Shown here piece by piece: positions 58,642 to 64,000 of a stretch of DNA of 64,000 nt (positions are counted from its first letter, which is position 1; every line of letters begins with the position of its first letter). The stretch is from Isoetes taiwanensis (Eukaryota > Streptophyta > Lycopodiopsida > Isoetales > Isoetaceae). The position numbers and the translations under genes were made by a program. The DNA lies in contig JAJEKV010000090.1 of the NCBI GenBank assembly GCA_021234155.1, positions 2,968,479 through 3,032,478 on the forward strand, in the 5' to 3' direction. The notes under the pieces were generated by a model. The model was given only the letters and a program-made list of their open reading frames with translations, was not told where the DNA came from and ran no database searches.

Positions 58642-61600
58642 ATCTGCAATTTGCTGGTTAGTATCCAAATAAAGCATTTGAATTAATTTTCTTTCAGCCA
58701 ATTCCCTTATAAAGTGGATACTTAGCTCTATGTGCTTGGTTGTGTCATGCTGCACAGGATTCTTCACTATGGCTATACAACTTTGACTATCTGTCCATAT
58801 TATTGTGGGACTTGTTTGTTCACAATTTAGCTCATGCAACAACCTTCTCAGCCAAACAATTTCTTTAGCTACAAGTGAAGATGCAGCATACTCTGCTTCT
58901 GTAGAGCTCATAGCTACTGCCGTTTGCTTCTCGCACCTCCACGTAATTACTCGACCACCAAAGAAAATAGCATATCCTGAAGTTGATCTTCTAGTGGATA
59001 GATCACCTCCCCAATCTGCATCACTAAAGCATGTCATTGTGAGATCTGTTGAATCATAACATATTCCTTGTTCTTGAGAGCCTTTCAAATACTTTAATAC
59101 ACGTTTAGCTGCCTCCCAATGTTCCCTTGTAGCATCATGATTCCTCCTACTTAGAATATTTATAGCATAAGCAATATCAAGTCGAGTGCTATTTGCTAAA
59201 TAGAGTAGACAGGCAATCAAAGCTCGGTAAGGTATATTTTCCATTTTGGCAATATCTTCATCTGTGACTTGCTGAATTCAGTCAATCTATGCCCTGGTGT
59301 CATGGGAATTTTTGCAGGTTTAGCCTCATCCAAGTTAAATCTTTTGAGCATATTTTCTATATGCTTACCTTGATGCAATTTGAGCCATTTTTGTTCTTTA
59401 TTTCTGACCACCTCAATTCCCAAGAATTCTCTTAGCTCCCCTAAATCTGTCATTTGAAACCTGGACTTTAAAATGCTCTTGCATTTGTTCACAAGTTCAT
59501 ATGTTTTAGTGTCCTCAAATGATTTGAGTTCATCATTCATAGCTGCTGTCCACTTATCCCTGTCAATACTTTCTTGCACATCTGCATAACTCTGAGGAAT
59601 TATTTCATCTTCTAAGATTGCCATAATATATTCATGTTCAATTGTGGGTGGTTTTTTAATTCACATACTCAAAAAAGCATGTGGGCGACACATGTGCTGC
59701 ACAGGTGCTGACTGCCCTTCATTGCCCTTCAAACTGCCCTTCATTGCCCTTCCATAGCCCTTCATTGCCCTTCATTGCCCTTCAAAAAATCATGAGTGTT
59801 TTCTATTATATACAAGATATAATGAGCATATTAGTGATGCAAATGATGATGACATAAATTATTTGGTGAAGGTGCTTATATGTGCTGTGATGGTCAAAAA
59901 ACTGGGTAGGTCAATAAAAAAGTTACCCTTGTCTTAGCTTCAATTCTTCTGCTTCTTCCCCTTTCATTTCTGCCATAAGATTGGTCTTCAAGTTTAGCTT
60001 CCTCAATAAGCTTTTCTGCCTGTGTTTTTCTCTTCTTCTTTTCAGGATATTCCTTGGTTGGTTCAATACTTGCTTGTCTTGGTTCAGGAATATCTTCAGA
60101 TCTTGGTTTTTCTAGTTCATTTGCTTCTTCTGGTATTTCTGGTATTTCAGATTCTTCAAAATCTTCTTCTTCAAATTCCACTTTGGGAATTTGTTCAGGC
60201 TTGTCTGTTTGAATTTTAATCCCTTTCTTGAATTTGTGTTTATACAACACTTCCTCATTAAATAATACATCTCTACTAGTTCTGATCTCCTTAGATTCAG
60301 GCAAATAAATTTTGTACCCTTTAGACTCTTTGTCATATCCTACTAAAAATCCTTTTTCTGCTTTATTATCTAACTTTTTCTTTAACTCATATGGCACATG
60401 CACATAGGCCATACAGCCATATACCTTAAATTTTTTATAGTTTGATTTATTTCCTGATTCCCATAACAGCATAGGAATATTTCCTTGTATGCTTATTGAT
60501 GGGAGCATGTTTTGAATTTCAACAGCTGTATAAAGTGCTTCTTCCCATAGATAGTTAGGCAAGCCACTTTCCTTTAACGTTGACCTAACATCATCCAATA
60601 AGGTTCTATTTTTCCTTTCTGAGACACCATTTTGCTGTGGTGTGTGTCTGCAGGTTAATTGTCTTTTAATTCCATGTGATATGCAAAAAATTTTGAATTG
60701 ACCTGAAAGATATTCTCCTCCTCTATCTGATCTGATACATTTTACTTTGACACCTGTTTCTCGTTCCTTTTCTGCAACATATTGCTTGAATGCACTTAGT
60801 GCTTGAGATTTTCTGTTTAAACAATATGTGGTACACATTCTGCTATAATCATCTGTGAAGGTTATGAAGTATCTCTTATTGGTCCTACTTTTGACATTTA
60901 AAGGACCATATAAATCTGAATGTATCAGCTCGAGCTTTTGTTGAGCTCTAGTTTTCCTTTTATGAAAGGGCAGTCTATTTAGCTTTACCAAAGCACATCC
61001 CTCACACATAAGTTTATGCTTATTTGTATTTTCAAAGCTTATATGACCTTGCTTGTGTAGGGATTCCAGTTTTTTATAATTGGTGTGAGCAAGTCAATTA
61101 TGCCAAATTTCCAAGCCAACTTCTTGAACTGCATTAATAGAGTGATGCACAGTATTCTCCAGCCCATACAAGTTTCCCACTCATTTACCATAAAATTTTA
61201 TTTCATTATTCATCATGATATTGCACTGATCAACATCAAATACAACTTTGTCACATAACTGACTAACTGATATTAAGTTTTTGATAATACCAGGTTCACA
61301 CAGAACATTCTGAATATTTATAATATTTCCAGCTAAATCTGTTAGCTGTAATAAACCTCTTCCTTGAACCTCTTGCAAAGCTCCATTTCCCACCTGAATA
61401 TCAAATGATCAGAATTGTCAATTCTCATATTCTCGTTAACAATTGCAAATTCATGAGGTACCTCATCATCATCTTCTTCATTTGTCTTATCTTCTTGTTT
61501 CCTTGCCATATAGGCTCTTTCATGGCCACGTCCTCTGCCACCTCTTGCAGATCTAGCCTCACCTCTGCCTCTTGCAGATTTACCATAATTTTTAGGTGTA

Positions 61601-62364
61601 GGACATTTTGATGCTACATGCCCTTTGCCACCACATGTGTAGCAATTGAAATCGTTTTTAAATTTTGGGCATTCATTCTTATAATGATCCATCTCATGAC
61701 AATTATAGCATACCACTTTATCTTTTTTTCTTTAAGAGATAGAATTTCAGGAGTTCCTTATGAACAGAGCCAATGTCTCATTTTCACCAATGGCCCTGGA
61801 TATCTGCAATACCTGACTTCTTTCAGAAATAACAACTCCTGCTCCATTTAAGTCAGCAATAAGATTATCAAACTTATTGAAAAATTCAGTTACATCTTCT
61901 TCTTCTTTAAGCTTTAAACCCTTTAATTCATTCTCAAGAAGGTCAATTTGCGAGGATGTCTTCTCCTGATAATGTTTAAGCAGAAATTTCCACATCTCTC
62001 TAGGACTTAGAGACCTTAATTTCAAGCGTATAGTAGGACCAACCGTGCATGTGATTATGCCTTGTGCTTCCCTTGTTTTGGCTAGCAATGACTTGCCTCC
62101 TGGTCCAAATGCTCCAGCACCTGCTCCTGCATCTCCTGATGCTGCTGTCCCTGTTGCAGCCTGCCCTGCTGCTCCAACAACTGAGCTAGATGAGCCAGTC
62201 CTTGTAAGTACTCCTGTACCTATTATTCCTGCTGGATCTACCAGCTCCCAAAGGTCCTCCACCTCTAGTATGTGAGTTATAGCATCTTTCCAAACCTGGA
62301 AACCTGGATCTCCTTTGTAAACATCCACAGTGTTTAACAATGATGCACCAAATCTGCTAGACAT
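58636..62364 (-). pseudogene. Copia 2 gag-pol polyprotein with RT core deleted
   Basis: Gag begins at ATG 62364-62362 (MSSRFGASLLNTVDVYKG) and carries two CCHC knuckles at 61716-61600 (CYNCHEMDHYKNEC and CYTCGGKGHVASKC). Integrase 61009-59894: FTDDYSRMCTTYC, IRSDRGGEYLSGQF, HTPQQNGVSERKNRTL. After the linker, 59624-59217 jumps from WTAAMNDELKSFEDTKTYEL straight to FQMTDLGELREFLGIEV, so about 200-250 residues of reverse transcriptase, including YVDD, are missing in frame. RNase H 59244-58636 is well kept (STEAEYAASS, WTDSQSCIAI). A GCCCTTCATT minisatellite (59715-59790) lies in the gap before the RT part. The element could not transpose by itself. Confidence 0.85.
59715..59790. repeat. GCCCTTCATT minisatellite within copia 2
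   Basis: About seven imperfect 10-11-bp units in the non-coding gap between integrase and the RT remnant. Confidence 0.8.
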
Positions 62365-62373
62365 ATTGACAAG

Positions 62374-62384
62374 CTCTGATACCA
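62374..62384 (-). other. Copia 2 primer-binding site
   Basis: TGGTATCAGAG on minus, one base after the 5' LTR end; initiator tRNA-Met type. The LTR end reads CAACG instead of the expected CAACA seen in the other LTR. Confidence 0.8.
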
Positions 62385-62385
62385 A

Positions 62386-62935
62386 CGTTGAATTTGAAAA
62401 ATAATTATCACAAAATCTATAGAATAGATGCCTAGCAAGATTTTTCAATCATGTGAGCAACTTGAGTACAAATAATGGTCTAGTGGAGAGCCACAATATG
62501 GTCACTAATCTCCACTAGATCATGTACATTTTTGCAATCATTCTACAACTTCTAGATTGCAAACAATGGTATCTAATGACAATAATATTATTGTCAATAA
62601 TACATTTAACCTTTAAGTCACTGTAGCAGAATAACTATTGATGGGGCATTGACCCGATTACTGTTGTTGCATTGACCGCGCACTTCGTCGCTTAAATCCT
62701 GCTCCTCTAGGCTTGATTCATCCACACACCCATTGCCTGCAAGTTCATACCATTTGTAATCATCGATCCGGCGGTTAAGGATCGGATTTACTTTCCAATC
62801 CGGGCTCAACCTGTCTTCAACAATATCCCAGAGGATAAGAACTAGAAATAAGACGTCTTCAATAATATCCCACAGGCTTATCATCGAAAATAAGCTTTCG
62901 AACCATTGAATCGTATTTTCATTTTTAATGTTAAC
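62386..62935 (-). repeat. Copia 2 5' LTR, about 550 bp
   Basis: Uninterrupted reference for the split 3' LTR. The insertion site reads GACCCGAT here (62651-62658), one base from the duplicated GACCTGAT. Confidence 0.85.
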
Positions 62936-64000
62936 TTCTTGCAACCATGTTAACACAAACATGCATGTTGAATTAACACCAAATGCTACAACAAATGCTT
63001 AACCCTTACACCTTAGATAAGATCATCATGATCAAATTTGTCTGACCTACTGCCACTGCTTCTCATAGGCAGACCTTGTATTTTTCAATGGTTAGAACAT
63101 TAGGTTATCAAAGCAACATGAGTTACTACAACTAAGATCTCAACTTAGATTAATATCTGCATATACTAACCTACTGCCACTGCTTCTCATAGGTTAGATC
63201 TTGCAGGGTTATGAGCTGAATTTCCATCAGAAGAACCTCGCCTAATATAGCGATCTCCCAACCAGAGAAGGCATGCAATGCATGCATGCGAGACATGCAT
63301 GCTCGCCCCCTCTAGAATGTCGATCCGAGGGCTCGGATCGATGGGATTTTTAGTTCTGTTCATCTATTATGGTTGTGTTTTTGCGCTAGAGGTGATAAGA
63401 TTTGAATAGATTGCTGCAAAAGAAATGTAACTCATGATTTTATCAAGGAAGAATGTTTCCAACCAGGGTTTTTAGACATGTTAGATATATTGCATCTACC
63501 ACATTCTGCAATAGTTAAATGGCAGATGTGCCCTTCTTGGTAGGACATTATTATTGATGGAGTAACATAGAGTAATCTAAGGAATTGGTGGAAAATAAAA
63601 CAATCTTACTATTTTCTTTTTTTAGAAGAGGGACGAAGACATTTATCTCATAATGTTGACAGAATTGCAAAACCCTCCTGCTTTGCATTCTAAGTTATGT
63701 CAAGAATTCCATCAAGTCAAGAGATATAAGTTGTTTTTATGGAGAGGACAAAACACGATTTCTGCATACAATCAAGCTTTTGTTGCATGAAGGGGTAAGG
63801 GTTTAAGCCTGCTAGAGTAAATGTATCATAGAGTTTGCCACTGTAGCCTTCATGGTCAATGTGGGATGTTGAGCTGGTTATGTATGCAATGTTCATCTTT
63901 ATTTTGAAGGCTTTGGACATCAGGCTCTTACTCTCCCAGTATGTTTAGGCTATTATGCTGAGAAAAGGAACCTTCCATGAAAGTTTTAGTCCAATGCTGG
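62936..64000. other. No gene seen
   Basis: A ~25-bp phrase CTACTGCCACTGCTTCTCAT occurs twice (63048 and 63173). A GCATGCATGC-rich stretch lies at 63270-63305. No exon recognised. Confidence 0.4.

Noticed and set aside
58302-58649. A conserved 115-codon minus protein also present at 62618-62962
   Set aside because: The similarity is that of two LTR copies, not of a coding gene.

Overview
The window reads as nuclear DNA of a land plant. It has GT-AG introns, a plant class V chitinase with a signal peptide, a cellular EMG1/NEP1 gene spread over introns, and dense nested transposable elements (Ty1/copia, LINE, hAT-like). Genes are sparse, elements are layered, and LINE copies end in pentanucleotide tails. 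This would suit a fern, lycophyte, gymnosperm or similar large plant genome, but the sequence alone does not settle the lineage. Only one gene looks intact: the GH18 chitinase (28440-27186, minus).

Left part (1-5627 and 18843-21035): two members of one unusual DNA transposon family with matching terminal inverted repeats (AACAAGGTTTAAAATGAAAC at the ends; 4-bp target duplication GGTA around the small copy). The larger copy enters from the left edge. It carries two divergent genes on either side of a shared TATA promoter: a proline-rich protein on minus, and on plus an intron-containing gene that joins a ParB-like domain to a beta-class (N4-cytosine/N6-adenine type) DNA methyltransferase. About 28 exact copies and 9 decayed copies of the palindrome TATAAATTTATA (usually CGGTATAAATTTATACCG) fill the promoter, the 5' leader, four introns and the 3' end, often spaced near whole helical turns. 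The plus gene has two stops and three frameshifts, so this copy is dead. The 2.2-kb copy keeps the ends, palindromes, promoter and a diverged fragment of the same gene.

Middle (5.6-44.8 kb): four short hAT-like elements with 8-bp target duplications and internal GGCTAA-type words (6737-7541, 24120-24695, 38496-39163, 42606-43401); the last exons of an unidentified membrane-like protein (9722-9164); a stop-riddled transposase-like gene (13331-11778); a LINE remnant (13490-15180); the C-terminal half of EMG1 (17270-16289); the chitinase; three LINE copies of one family with (ATTCT), (TTATC) and (CAATT) tails; a foldback element; and a 1.75-kb polypyrimidine tract with a ~390-bp internal period.

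Right part (44.8-62.9 kb): a three-layer nest. Copia element 2 (44815-62935, minus; most of its reverse transcriptase deleted) has its 3' LTR split by a TIR element (45078-58355, 8-bp duplication GACCTGAT). That element is in turn split by copia element 1 (47648-56482, minus, AAAAA duplication). The element-1 LTRs contain near-perfect heat-shock-element arrays of 10-12 nTTCn/nGAAn units and a tRNA-like A-box/B-box block, which recalls heat-activated ONSEN of Arabidopsis. Both copia elements use the initiator-tRNA-Met type primer site TGGTATCAGAGC.
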